Source of the DNA: Cryptomeria japonica
Lineage: Eukaryota; Streptophyta; Pinopsida; Cupressales; Cupressaceae
Assembly (NCBI RefSeq): GCF_030272615.1
Contig: NC_081413.1
Span: 442,887,038-442,951,037, forward strand
Direction: 5' to 3'
Length of the DNA: 64,000 nucleotides
The notes under the pieces were generated by a model. It worked only from the letters and a program-made list of their open reading frames with translations, made no database searches and had not been told where the DNA came from. The position numbers and the translations under genes were made by a program. Numbering within the stretch: position 1 is the stretch's first letter; the number at the start of each line of letters is the position of its first letter. Of this stretch, positions 10,899-21,766 are shown piece by piece.

Positions 10899-11273
10899 CT
10901 ATGGGAATGCTGGCCTAAGACCAATCCATCTTAATCTCACCCCTAGGTCTCTACAGAATGTACGACTTAACAACATGCCATAACTCGCAGGAATGTCAAC
11001 TATCAAAATGGTTAACTTAATTCTTTTATCCGGATGAGTGGCAAGGACCACTTGAGCATCTTTGATTTGTCCTAATATAGGTATTTGTTTCAAGTCCACT
11101 GAGTAACACCTACCAAAGGTTTTTGTTAAGGATAATCCTGGGGCCTTAGCTTTTGCAGATGGCATGATGTTATCTGAGGCACCCAAGTCTATAATATAGT
11201 TATTTAGTTTGTGACCATTTATGAATAAGGATATATAAAAAGACTCAGGTTTTGATTTAAGGGAAGATAACAT
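10899..11273 (-). pseudogene. Gypsy aspartic protease
   Basis: The retropepsin cuts the Gag-Pol precursor. The reading frame shows FINGHKLNNYIIDLGASDNI, where D-L-G-A replaces the usual D-T-G/S-A active-site triplet. It ends with IPASYGMLLSRTFCRDLGV, the flap/C-terminal signature common in plant Tat-type elements. The frame is open across about 124 codons. The active-site Asp is kept, but the Thr/Ser to Leu change would probably impair activity. It is preceded by gag and followed by the additional RNase H. Confidence 0.8.
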
Positions 11274-11299
11274 ATCATCATCTTGATGGGCAACTATTT

Positions 11300-12976
11300 C
11301 AGGTGAAACTTAATGGGAAGCAAGACAAGTTGAGACATCTCCTTGGGAGGATAATGTAGCGTGAGCTAATTGTTGTGGGAAGCAGGACAAGTTGACACAT
11401 CTCCTTGGGAGGACAATGTAGCCTGAGCTAATTGTTGTATCATATCATCCTGTACATATGCATTATTTCCTTTCACAAACTTAACCAACCTATCCAGTTC
11501 TTTAGGATTTGATTTAAGATATTTTGGTGGTGTAATTTGAATCCGAGAGGATTTATAAAATTTAACAATATCAAATGAACCTTCAATATCTATATATTTC
11601 AATAACTGAGGTTCTTGGGGTCTAAAATCATTATTAAGAGATCGGGAAATGATCTCCTTACCTTTGGGATTCACAACAGAAGATGAAGGAGCACCTTGAG
11701 GTTTGAAATTCTATTGATTTTTGGTTAGCACAGCACAAGAAGGATCTTCCAAGGTAACCAAAATATCACCTCCTCTTTCTGAATCTGACTCATACTCCAA
11801 GAAGTGGATTTCAGAGTCTCCAAGCTACTTGAAAGGTTCTTCTTCACTCGGTTCACTCAACACCTCCTTAAAACCAATCAACTAGGCATAACACACGATC
11901 TCTGGGCAAGAACTTTCATCATGTTCATTGGTGAGATGAAAAATACACATGTTAGCTTTTGGTGGAGGTGCTACAACTGCTAGTATTTGTTGCATAGGAG
12001 GCAATTGTAAAACTCTACTCCCAGCCCCTGAGGACTGATTAGGAGCTTCCCTTGAAATATCTTGGTAAGGTTGTGGATAAGAAGTACTAGTTTTGGGTAA
12101 TTATCTTTTCAGGGTTATCATATCATTCATTAATATCTAAATAAAAGGGTCAGATGAGGTTGATGCTTGTGATGTGGAAGTTTGGACTTCCCTCTTCTAC
12201 CTTCCTCCAATAATCAGATCATCCTCTAATTCTACTGCCAAAGTTTTTACATCAGCTAAGGCTGATACTCTTTGCCTACGGATCAAAAAACCAATTTAAG
12301 AGGGCATAGAATTAATGAAGAAGCATTTCAAATTATCATCAGAAGGCCTTTGGTTTGCTCGAATCTTATGAACATTTTTGTCAAACTTATCCACAAAATC
12401 TCTCATAGACTCAGGGACTTCTTTCTTTAACTAAGCTAACTGTGCTAGAAGAGAATGTTCATCTTCAGCTAATTTGAACCTAGCCTCGAACCTAGTTTTA
12501 AGATCATTCCAATTTGTAATTACACTATTTGGTAAATGATAGAACTAATCCACTACCACCTCAGTCAATGTTTGTACAAACAATTGTAGAGCTACATCTT
12601 CATGTTAAACAGCTAGAACCCTAGAAGTAACATTAAATGCATTCAAATGCTCACCGGTTGAGACATTTCCATCACCACTGAATTTAGGCAAATGATCTCT
12701 TTCTCCATTGGGAAAAGGGTTAAGGTTTGCACCAAATGCAATTGGTCCTATAGTAGGGCTCCAAGGATTATTTGCATCCATAGGTAAGATGATATTCAAA
12801 GGTGTAGGGTTGATTACACTAAGGAAAGCAATACCATGTAATGGTAGGGCTTGGTAGGTAGGGGATACAAGGGATACATAAGAGAAAGTTGGAGGTCTTC
12901 TCTTTTCTCTTCTTCTAGGTGTTAAAGAGGTTAAGAAGTTGGAATCTTGGAGTTCCTGAAAAACAGAATCAATCAC
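11300..12976 (-). pseudogene. Gypsy gag
   Basis: Gag forms the particle that packages element RNA. The frame opens at 12976 (MIDSVFQELQDSN). It passes through a proline-rich part, then LPKFSGDGNVSTGEHLNAF (12700-12630), the start of the retrotransposon Gag fold. It continues in broken frames through LAEDEHSLLAQLA, FVDKFDKNVHKIRANQRP (about 12420-12330) and a CIFHLTNEHDESSCPE stretch resembling a single CCHC knuckle (near 11940). The C-terminal part (11674-11366) reads KYIDIEGSFDIVKFYKSSR and so on. Many stops are single-base changes from Gln or Trp codons. It lies just after the primer-site-like motif at 13121-13145. Confidence 0.8.
11315..11438. repeat. 62-bp tandem duplication
   Basis: Two adjacent copies of a 62-base unit beginning GGGAAGCAAGACAAGTTGAG lie at 11315-11376 and 11377-11438, with a handful of substitutions between them. 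They sit at the gag-protease junction and do not keep frame (62 is not a multiple of three). Confidence 0.85.
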
Positions 12977-13120
12977 CCCTTCACACGTTTGAGATCTTGT
13001 ATATTTTGTTGACTCGAGCCTACTTGTGATTCTCTATTTACTTGACACAAAAAGAGGAAATCGGGCCCTTTAGAAAACAATCTTACTTTACTTCTAATTT
13101 AGCCTCCAGTCTTATTATTC

Positions 13121-13147
13121 GACTCCCCAGTAGACTTGCCAAAAATC
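13121..13147 (-). other. Primer-binding-site region of the gypsy element
   Basis: On the minus strand, five bases after the LTR terminal CA, the sequence reads TTGGCAAGTCTACTGGGGAG. The TTGGC...CTGGGGA form is what I recall beside the 5' LTR of Tat-type elements. The tRNA cannot be named by eye. The LTR edge and this site also make a 7-base inverted repeat (TTGCCAA/TTGGCAA). Confidence 0.55.
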
Positions 13148-16100
13148 TGTTGGCAAATAGATTTTGTCTTCTCTTAATTTTATGTTGATTGACTCGTGTT
13201 TCCCTTTTTTATTGAAAGACAAATTGGACCAACAGTTGTGTAAATTTATGAAGAATTTACCCTCTGCATAAGGGTGCAACTTCTCGTAAAATTTTCAATG
13301 AATCTTATTTAACATTCTAACTTTATTTTTAACTAGAAAGAGAGTAAACACATTCACATTCATAAGTCAACACCACATGAATGATATAAAGATCAAAATT
13401 ATGTATGCAAACTCACAGGATTACGACTAAATTAGCTTCACTTTTCAAAAAAAATTCTCTCAACACAAACTTGATCGAGTCTCTCTCATGTCTCACAGGA
13501 CAAGGGGTATTAGAAAATCCATGCAAAATTAACAAAAGACTTACTCATTAAATTAATTCACATACTTATGAAAGTGAAATAATAAAAGAAGCAACAAATG
13601 TTGCATAAATGAATATATATCTCAACAGAGATTTTCAATTCACATTCAAACGCATGGATTTGAAAGCTGTAAAATAAGTATAATTCTATTCATAGATAAA
13701 ATACCTTCCCAAAAAATTCAATACATTTTATCAAAAAACTAAGTCTGTTAGTCTATATCATCAACAAAATTTCTCACACCATCTCAAAGTCAAGAAAATT
13801 AGTTTATATAGCCACAACCTAGATAATAATTTCCATAGGAAACATTGAAAACAAACCATTTCCGCCCTGCAAATTCAGAGAAACTAGAGTTTAAAATAGG
13901 ACAATAAAATTATTCTCACAACTAACAATTGAAAAGAGACATCCTAGCATAGAACATTCCTAAGAAGTTTTGATAACTTCTTTCTTCTTCCAATCCACGT
14001 AAGAAATGACAAAGTGCCAAATGATTATGCTATGCAGTATCCCCATGTGTGTTATTCTTTGCTTGTATACTTCCTTTTCGCATCGTATTTGTGCTACTTT
14101 ATTTGAATGTTCACTTAGGTTCTGAATACACAAGAAAAGAAGTGACTTCATTTTAGACATGAGGCTCAAGTCATTTGGGATTAAGCCCTTGGCTTCCTTT
14201 AAGTGATTGAATTTCTCTTCTAATGACCCTATTATGACCTCAACTGCTTCTAGACATTTTCCATCATCTTTTAAGCACTTCAGACCAACGTAACAAAGCT
14301 TAGTGTGCATGGAAGATATCAATTCTACAAGTTTCTTCACTAATTTGGTAGATTCTTCATACGCCTGTCTTACCAACACATTTCTCAATTCTACATTTTG
14401 TTGGCACACGTATAGAACATTATCATCTAGGGCTGGAACTGGCTTCTCTGACAAGAACTTCATTACACCATACTCTTGTACTTCTCTCATCTGAGCTACT
14501 CTTTTCACCCCTTCAACTTCTTCCTTTTTCCATTTGACAATTTCGTTTTCCAATTCCTTTGTTGTCATGTTTGCATTATCATGAACCTTACTTAGATCCA
14601 CAAAATATTTCCCTCCTACCTTCTGAATTTTGCCTAGCCAATCCATAACAACATCTATCATTAATCTGCATTTTTGGATTTGTTCGATTGTTTTCTGATT
14701 GACAGGAGACTTCGGGTCAAAAGATGTAAGAGTCTGAAAAAATGGGCTACGGATTAGGACTATTGATTGCCTCAATTTATTTTTCCATGCTCTTAATTAT
14801 CTCTTTCATTTCAGACTTATCCTTTTCATCTTTCTTGAATCTATTCAACATCTTCTTGGTTGAAACTTTGAAATGTAATTCATCTACTACGTGAGTTTCT
14901 TCCCCTAAGTTCAATTTTTCCATCGTAAAATCTTTACTTGTCAGATGAGCTATAATTTCATCAGTGTTTAGGTGGGAAATCTCCATAGTCCAGTTACCTA
15001 TATCTTCATCAAAATCAATTTTGGATATAGTCTTTAACCTTTTGGGTTTAGAAACCTTACCCAGACATTTACTGACCATATCCTCAATGGGGATAGATAC
15101 TGGAATAATGTTCCTCTTCTTACTGGTTAATGTGTTTTACAACCATGTTGGCCCTGGAGTTGCAAGAGATTTGTCTAAACCAATTTCTACCTCCTTTTGA
15201 CCTCTCACTGCCAAAGTAGTCTCCACATTCAAGGCTTCATCTACTTGTTGGCTGCCACCCTCATCACCTAAATTTTGCAATTCAATATTTGGATTTGGAA
15301 AAGAAATATCCATCTCAGGTATGGTCTCAAGGTTAATTACTATATCAGCAGGGGAAGATTTTCTTCTTCTCTTAGTTCTAGAATGAGTGATTATTCTTGT
15401 TGGTAAATCTTCTTTGCTCTGTACCCTTTGTATTACCTACTCACTCTTCTCCTTTTTCCTAGAGAGACTTGCACAAGGGGATTAGAAACCAGGGTTTTAG
15501 TGGCTGCGATTGAACTTTTCCTTGAACTTCTGCTCACCTTCCTCTGTTTGGGCCATTTTTCTATCATTTGAATAACATAGAATGTCCTAGTTTGAATATG
15601 TTCATCTTCATTCTTCCCCCAATCTATTTATGGAATTACTCCCTTATGTCTATCATAAAAAAAAATGGAATCAAGTAGATCACTTTCATCATCAATAATA
15701 TTTGTAGTATTCATCTTCAGAACATAATTTCTTATCTGTTGCACTAAAAACCATAAGTGACCTCTTCTCCAAACCTCATATTCATCCATGCAATCCACCC
15801 AAAATTCTTTTAGGTTCGGTATATGTTGAAAATATTTTTTGCATGTAAGGTGAGCCACTGCAAACCCCTTTGCATCAAAGTCAACTCGGGGAGTATACAA
15901 TTGAAAGTTTATATTCTTTAACTCTAACTCTAAATTCAGGGCATCTGAGACACTACTACAGGTGTAATAGGTCAACTCAATGGGAAAAGAAACTCCTATC
16001 TGGTGCTATGCTCTATATTCTTTGTCAATATGAACAAGTTGTCTGCATAGTTCAATTAAAACTTTCCTATCAAAGGCATATCTCGGCAACTTATATGGTT

Positions 16101-17969
16101 CACCTTCAAAACCACCAACCCTCAAATAAGTAAACCTAGAAAACATAATATAGAAGCTCCTGTATGTGCTTACAAAATACATGGCTTCCTCAATTAGTAT
16201 TTTATGAATATCCCCTTTCAAATCAAACACTAGTCTCCTAAGGAAAACATCATGGAGCCTGTGATTGTTCTTAGTGGCTTTGTTCTGTTGCAAATGCGGA
16301 TGGTAATCATATATATCTTCATATTATTTCACCAATTTTCATGGTATAAGCCAACCAATTGGAGAGTGCAAGCTAAATGGTATATGAGGTAAGATGACAT
16401 ATAAACAAAACAACTTAAACCCTCATGCATCCTTTCAGCAATCAACTTCGCCCAATCTATGTATCTCCCATCATCTACAATAACCTGAACAAAGAAGTAC
16501 ATCCAATCTTCCCAAAAGAGGGCCATTTGATTCCCTCAAATCCTATGAAGCAAAATGACAATATCCTGTACCTCCCTAATCAAATATTCTCTGGTTAATG
16601 GTCTAGGTAAATGAGAGACACCCTTCTGAAGCCTCAATAACTAGTTTGAGGCAATAACACTTTGATATATTGTCTTCTTTTTAGAAAACAACCCTTGTGA
16701 CTTAGACACCATCCAGTCCTCATACCGTTCTTTCTCAGGAATTTTCATGACTGCAGCAATGGTTCCCTGATTCACTTTTAGCAAACCTTCACCATTTGTG
16801 GTTTTGATCATCCTCTGAACAGGGTCATAGTGGTTCATATATTCTTGGACTAATTTTGGACAAAGAACGATTGGTGGAAAAGTTGCCGCTTCTATTAACC
16901 CACTATCAATTATTTTCTGCATGAGACGGGAATTTGCAGAATTCTACACTCTTTCATGAAATTCTTTTAAATCTACTGATGGGAGGAAGGTATCGCCTAA
17001 ATCTGGGTGTGAAAAAATTAGCCCTGCATTTTGTTCAATTTTAGGCAATGTTGGTCTCATCTTGGGTTTCTACACAGGACTGAGACGTGAACAAGAAACT
17101 TTGCAAGAAAACAAATTAATAGAGCCTTGAATGCATGGAATAACAAGGATGAAGGAAAAATAATAAAACTCACCTTGAAAGAGGATTTTGGATTGCAAAA
17201 TAGAGGTCAAGTCACCATGCGTAGCATTCAACACTTTCTTAATTGTGAAATGGGCATCTACAAGAAATGAATTTAAAATAAACAAAAAAATCAAGTAAGG
17301 GCAAAATAATTGCTCACACGATTCACTCAAGATTAAATGACTACTTATTCATGTCTTCTTACTCTGAAAATACCCTTTCCTGACATCTCATCATTATCTG
17401 GCTTATTCCTTCCTCTTCATGATTAGCATGCAATAAAGTACACCTCACTAGTCATTATCTCAGGTTCTTTTTAAAATTTGGAATATTGTTTTTTTGAAAC
17501 ACCCACCAACATGATTCTTTCCTTTCCCACTTGAAGTTGCTTTCATCCAACATCGAACCTTGAACTATGAACCCCTTCAACTGTGGTTCATAGGTTCAAG
17601 TTTAACAAAACAAAACAAAATCAACTGCCGGACCAACATAAGAACGTACAACGGACCTTTCTAAAGACAAGACCTCAGATCAAAATCCACTCCTACACAT
17701 ATTGAACCTTTAACCTTGAACTTGCAAAAATGGAGGTTCAAAAGGTTCAAGTTCAAAACATGCTCAACAAAGCTTTAATAATGACTTGACCACGGAGCGA
17801 CAAGACCGCTTGAACCTGAACTTTGTACCTTGGACGTGTTCAACAGAAAGGTTCAAGTTCAAAGAATTATGACTCGACATAATAACTAAACTTTACACAA
17901 GGCTCCACTTTTAAGAAAACTACCAAGAATTATTCAATCCTAACAATTGAAAATTAAGGGAGGGAAACA
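13148..17969 (-). repeat. 5' LTR of the gypsy element, about 4.8 kb
   Basis: The right edge is fixed by comparison with the left LTR (both end at CA). The left edge is inferred. At 13148 the plus strand reads TGTTGGCAAATAG directly beside the primer-site-like stretch, so on the minus strand the LTR runs TGTTTCCC...GCCAACA, with TGTT/AACA inverted ends. This gives 4,822 bp, very long for an LTR, and it encloses a ~1,000-codon ORF (13957-17060). Bases 13148-13956 and 17061-17969 show no gene. Alternative: a ~750-bp LTR ending near 17217, where CACCATG could mark another LTR/primer-site junction, with tandem elements sharing LTRs. Confidence 0.6.
13957..17060 (-). pseudogene. Accessory ORF of the gypsy LTR: N-terminal domain plus coiled coil
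   Basis: I do not recognise a named function. The start is ATG at 17060 (MRPTLPKIEQN). Blocks in order: 16922-16641 with KIIDSGLIEAATFPPIVL and VNQGTIAAVMKIP; 16526-16329 with RYIDWAKLIAERMHEGL; 16293-16006 with RLHDVFLRRLVFDLKGDI, FYIMFSRFTYLRVGGF and LPRYAFDRKVLIELCRQ; 15975-15628 with FDAKGFAVAHLTCKKYFQ. A charged linker (15500-15080, including a Lys/Arg-rich TKRRRKSS-like part) follows. Then 15079-14777 and 14775-13960 form long helices rich in Leu, Lys and Glu (VKKLVELISSMHTKLCYVG), probably coiled coil. About seven stops, several explainable as CAG/CAA/TGG changed to TAG/TAA, break what was about 1,030 codons. The same architecture appears at 34222-37486 and 27644-29223. A role in particle assembly or nuclear targeting is only a guess. 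Confidence 0.65.
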
Positions 17970-18817
17970 CTTATTACACGAGAAACATTTCAAAGGTAAC
18001 TTCCCATCATACTTACTAGCTCCCTTAGGAAATCTTCAAGCAATAATTAATTCAAGCTCATGTCCAACTCTTTCTCCTCCTCTTCCATCTCTCTCATATA
18101 TCTCTCATATCTTGAAACCCTAGATGAACTCTCTCCTGGATCATATAGTTGCTTCCTGCATATAGAGGGTTTAAATTAAGTCTCAGATTTACGATATGAT
18201 TCTACAAATTTTCTCAACTCAAATGTAGCTAGCTTACCAACGAACATATCTCTTGTCACAATACCCACACTTTTTATCTCATCAATAACGGTAACTATAG
18301 CTTTATAAGCAAAAGGAAAGTATCTCAACACATTAGAAACAATCTTATCTTCCTCAAGATTTCAACTGACACATTTGATGTTCATAATAAGCTCATTCAC
18401 TTTAGCCATTAATGAATTTATGTTCTCATCTTCTCCCATCTTCAATGTCTCATATTTTCCCTTCAAACTCTGCAACTTAGCAACTTTAACTTGTACATCT
18501 CCTTCATACAAGACCTCTAGCTTTTTACATATCTCATGTGTACTTTGAAGTCCCATCACATTAGTCATCTCTAAATTAGTCAAAGCACTCAACAATGCTT
18601 CCTTAGCCCTTATGTTATGTTCAACTTCCTTGATCTCATCAGCAGTAACTGGTCCATTCAAAGGAACATTATAGACATTCTTTGTAATATTCCAATAATC
18701 TTCACCAAGACACTTCAAATGAACTTCCATCCAATCCTTCCTTACATTACAATTATTTCCATCAAATCTAGGACTCTCCTTCTTAAACACATAGGTTTCC
18801 ATCCCAAATCTCCTCAA
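17970..18817 (-). pseudogene. Copia gag, cut within its zinc knuckle
   Basis: The frame starts at 18817 (MRRFGMETYVFKKESPRFDG). It follows the UBN2/copia Gag pattern: DWMEVHLKCLGEDYWNITKN, AKEALLSALTNLEMTNVMGL, STHEICKKLEVLYEGDVQVK and LKGKYETLKMGEDENINSLM (to 18362). After a stop it continues YFPFAYKAIVTVIDEIKSVG, then VTRDMFVGKLATFELRKF and YERYMREMEEEEKELDM, and ends KLPLKCFSCNK at base 17970. CFSC is the first half of the CCHC knuckle. The His and third Cys are missing because the gypsy LTR begins at the next base. Gag packages the RNA; this copy is disrupted by insertion and by stops. Confidence 0.92.
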
Positions 18818-18844
18818 GCTATTAAGCTTCTTCCAAAGGATCTA

Positions 18845-18857
18845 GTTCTTATACCAC
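18845..18857 (-). other. Copia primer-binding site
   Basis: The minus strand reads TGGTATAAGAACTAG two bases after the LTR end. It matches the initiator methionine tRNA primer site TGGTATCAGAGC with small changes. Confidence 0.8.
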
Positions 18858-18858
18858 T

Positions 18859-20187
18859 TGTTGGCAATAATAAGGAAAACTAAGGGGGGGGGCAAATCAG
18901 TTTTCACGGGATTAAAGCAATTAAGGACAATCTTAGATCTAATCAACTACAACAAAAACAAATACAACAATAATAACATTGACATACAAAACACCAATAT
19001 TTTTAACATGGAAAAATCGGTTAAGGGAAAAATCATGGTGGGAACCTGCCCACAATGAAATGATACTTTGTACTTAGTATGTGTAAATATTACAATGGGG
19101 AATACACATGAATTCAAGCACACTTCCTAGAGCTCCCTACTCAAATTATAATGACCCAAAAGGCTCCAACTCTAAAGGAAGGTTCACTACCTTACAAAAA
19201 TATTCAGACTACAATCTGGAAAGAATGAACTACAAAAATAGCATCTACTAATGCCTAATGACGGTTCCAGTTAAGATCAAATGTCTTCCTTCCACCAATT
19301 TTTTTCTCAAAACACCACATAGAAAGATAAATTCACTTGATTTCTCATACACCACTCTTTGATAATGCAGACTTATCAACCATACCTCACCGAACCACAA
19401 ATATAACACCTATTTATACAAATCATCAACCTTGACTACAAGAATGGTTAAACCCATAACACCTAATTACAAAATTACATCATACAATACATAAATCAAC
19501 CACCAGACCAATTTAATGTTATAGGCATCATAACATGGACCTAAATCAATTCCTCAAACATGCGCCACCACCGAAAATCTTGCCAAGATCAAGTACAACA
19601 TGTTACACCACCAAAGAACCGCATAACACAAAGAAAGTCACCACACCAAGAAGATTATCAAGAACTTGCACAATAATTAATGCAGACCACAAAAATAAAG
19701 AGGACATGATTAAGAAACACCAAAAAGCACATTAGAACCATCCACAATATCTGCACCAACACCACTTATTCAAATCTTCATTGATCAACATGCTAACACT
19801 CAAGAATACTCAACAATAACAACCCAGATAAGAAAGATAGCTTCTTAAGCACTAAATCATGGACCATTTGAAATCAAGATACACACGAGCATCCAAATAC
19901 TCTTGCAAATCCACAAACATAAGATATAATCATACCAGAGCACAACATATTAAACACCAGAACACTAGAACACTAAGCACTAAAAACTAGTCTTGATACT
20001 GAAATCCACAACACAACCAAATAATCACATAGAATCATGGAATCAACAAAGAATGAGGTGTCTCTAGTTGGTTCAATATCCCAAATTGATAAACCAATCA
20101 GATCAACTCACTGCAATCACCAAATCATGAAAACAATTCTCTACAACAAGAAAACACAAAAATATTTTGACATCAATGACAACAACA
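18859..20187 (-). repeat. Copia 5' LTR (1,329 bp)
   Basis: On the plus strand it starts TGTTGGCAATAATAAGG and ends ATGACAACAACA, so both ends have TG/CA and TGTT/AACA. It carries, in diverged form, the same conserved block as the LTRs at 22925, 33216, 38964 and 56296: a G-run followed by AATCAG (18886-18901), then AACATGGAAAAATCGG and ATGGTGGGA about 100 bases on. No gene inside. Confidence 0.88.
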
Positions 20188-20305
20188 TGTGATAGCGGCT
20201 AGAGAGGCGGGAATAGCAAGAACAACTAGAGCGATTAGTTTGAATTCAAATGGAGCAAGAGAGAGAGTGGGAATATTGGGTGATGAAGGTTCCTAAGGTT
20301 CCCAC

Positions 20306-21766
20306 GTGATTTCCACCATGGGAGAAATGAAATTTGAAGCTTTTGATGGAAATCTCAATGGGTTTCTGGATGGGGGCACCTTGCCAGTACCACCGAAAGA
20401 AAAAGCTCACTTTTCTATTTTACCTTGTGCCGGGGAGGGTCCCAGAAAGTCTATGGAGAATCTTAGGAAATCAGGATCTCTAGACTGCAACAGAAAATGG
20501 TCTACTTTATTTGGGTCAAGCCTCAAAGGCAAGGCTATTGTGCCTATTCCCCATAAAGTGGACCCAAAGTCTAGTTCTTGTTCCATTTTTATTCTAGATT
20601 GTATCGTGGAAATGAATATGGCTAATTTGGCCTTTGTCATGGTTGGCAAGTTTATTGGCCCTCAAACTAATATTGAAGCTGTTAGGGATTGAGTGTCTGT
20701 AAATGGAAAGGAAAGGGTTAGATTGATGTGGTAGCCATGTCTAATGGTTTTTTCTCCTTCTCCTTTACCTATGAGGAGGACCTTTGATCTATCTTAGTGG
20801 GTGGTCCTTGGATGTTAGGCAAATCATCATTGGCTCTCAAGAAATGGGAACTAGGCTTTAACCCGAAGGAATGGGAATGTAATGAGGCCCCTATTTGGAT
20901 GGGGCTACCAAGTTTTCCTATGGAGTTCTAGGGCATATAAATCTTTGTTGGGATTGTTGCATGCTTTGGTGAGATCCTTTCAGTTGACCTAATGACCTCT
21001 GCGAAGAGGCGTCTGGTGCATGCCAGAATCTATGTGAATGTTAAACAATCTTCTAAGTTGTTGAAGGAGATTGACCTCTTCTCTAAACTAGGCAGGTGGG
21101 TTTAGAAAGCTGAGTATGAACCTATTCCCTTTGCTTGTTTCCATTGTAAAAAAGTTGGTCATTGGGCCAGGGAATGCACTTCTAAGCCTATGCCTAAGAG
21201 GACTTGGAAGAAGAAAAATGAGACAAAGGGGGTGGATTTGATGGAGTCCCCATCTGTGGGTCCCACTCCATGTATGGATGGAATGAATAATATCCCATCT
21301 GTTCAAGATGGTCTAGATCCAAATCTTTTAAACCTAGATCCCTTGAATGAGGGGGGGGGGTGTAGTGGGAAGTTTGAAGACTAGGGAGATTTCTAATGTG
21401 GATAAGTCTATGATGGAGATTCATAGGGTAAAGGATCCTTCCATCCACCTTGTTGTTGAAGTTGGGAATTTATTGGATTCAAACATTACCGATGATGTGA
21501 CCTAGGATGATGATAATCCAAATCCATTTATTGAGGTAAAAACTAAGGACAAAAAAAAGGAACTCCCCAAATGGTTATTTATTAACACCAGTTTCTAGTG
21601 GTGTTAAGACTAGAAATAGACAAAAGGCAGATTGTGGATGTAATTTGAGGGTAGTGGGGAGGCCTTCCCATGTGATTAGTAGAGCCAAGCTTAGTCGGGC
21701 TTCCATTGCTGATGGAGTCCAGAGAACACTAAAGGACATGGGGATTGCTTCCCCCCATCTAGTCAA
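20306..21766 (+). pseudogene. LINE-1 ORF1 (DUF4283-like, CCHC knuckle)
   Basis: ORF1 binds element RNA. The frame from 20306 reads MISTMGEMKFEAFDG and HFSILPCAGEGPRKSMEN, and then LAFVMVGKFIGPQTNIEAVR (to 20692). After a frameshift it continues FSFTYEEDL, GGPWMLGKSSLALKKWELGF and EAPIWMGLPSFPMEF, the DUF4283 core. Then comes MTSAKRRLVHARIYVNV and the knuckle CFHCKKVGHWARECTS (21136-21183; C-x2-C-x4-H-x4-C intact). A Lys-rich and then acidic tail runs to the start of ORF2 at 21767. Broken by at least two frameshifts and several stops. Confidence 0.85.

Larger units (their letters stand above)
1..17969 (-). mobile_element. Ty3/gypsy LTR retrotransposon, Tat-like, with giant LTRs
   Basis: Read on the minus strand, the order is 5' LTR (13148-17969), primer-site-like stretch, gag, protease, an extra RNase H, RT, RNase H, integrase and 3' LTR (up to 7086, left end outside the window). 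The two LTR copies share sequence from 1-2071 plus 6738-7086 against about 15490-17969, roughly 90% identical over a 155-base stretch counted by eye. Both shared blocks stop at a CA (7086 and 17969). The extra RNase H and a TTGGC...CTGGGGA motif beside the LTR are typical of Tat-type elements, as I recall. Every gene has stops or frameshifts, so the copy is dead. The candidate right target duplication is CTTAT at 17970; its partner lies outside the window. Alternative: two tandem elements sharing one LTR, with the accessory ORF internal. Confidence 0.85.
17970..20187 (-). mobile_element. Ty1/copia element, 5' part only
   Basis: The minus-strand order is 5' LTR (18859-20187), initiator-Met-type primer site (18845-18857) and gag (18817-17970). 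Gag stops dead at 17970, where the gypsy LTR begins. The rest of the copia element should lie to the left of the gypsy element, beyond the window. A possible target duplication TGTGA follows the LTR at 20188. The insertion lies at the 5' edge of LINE-1. Confidence 0.88.
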
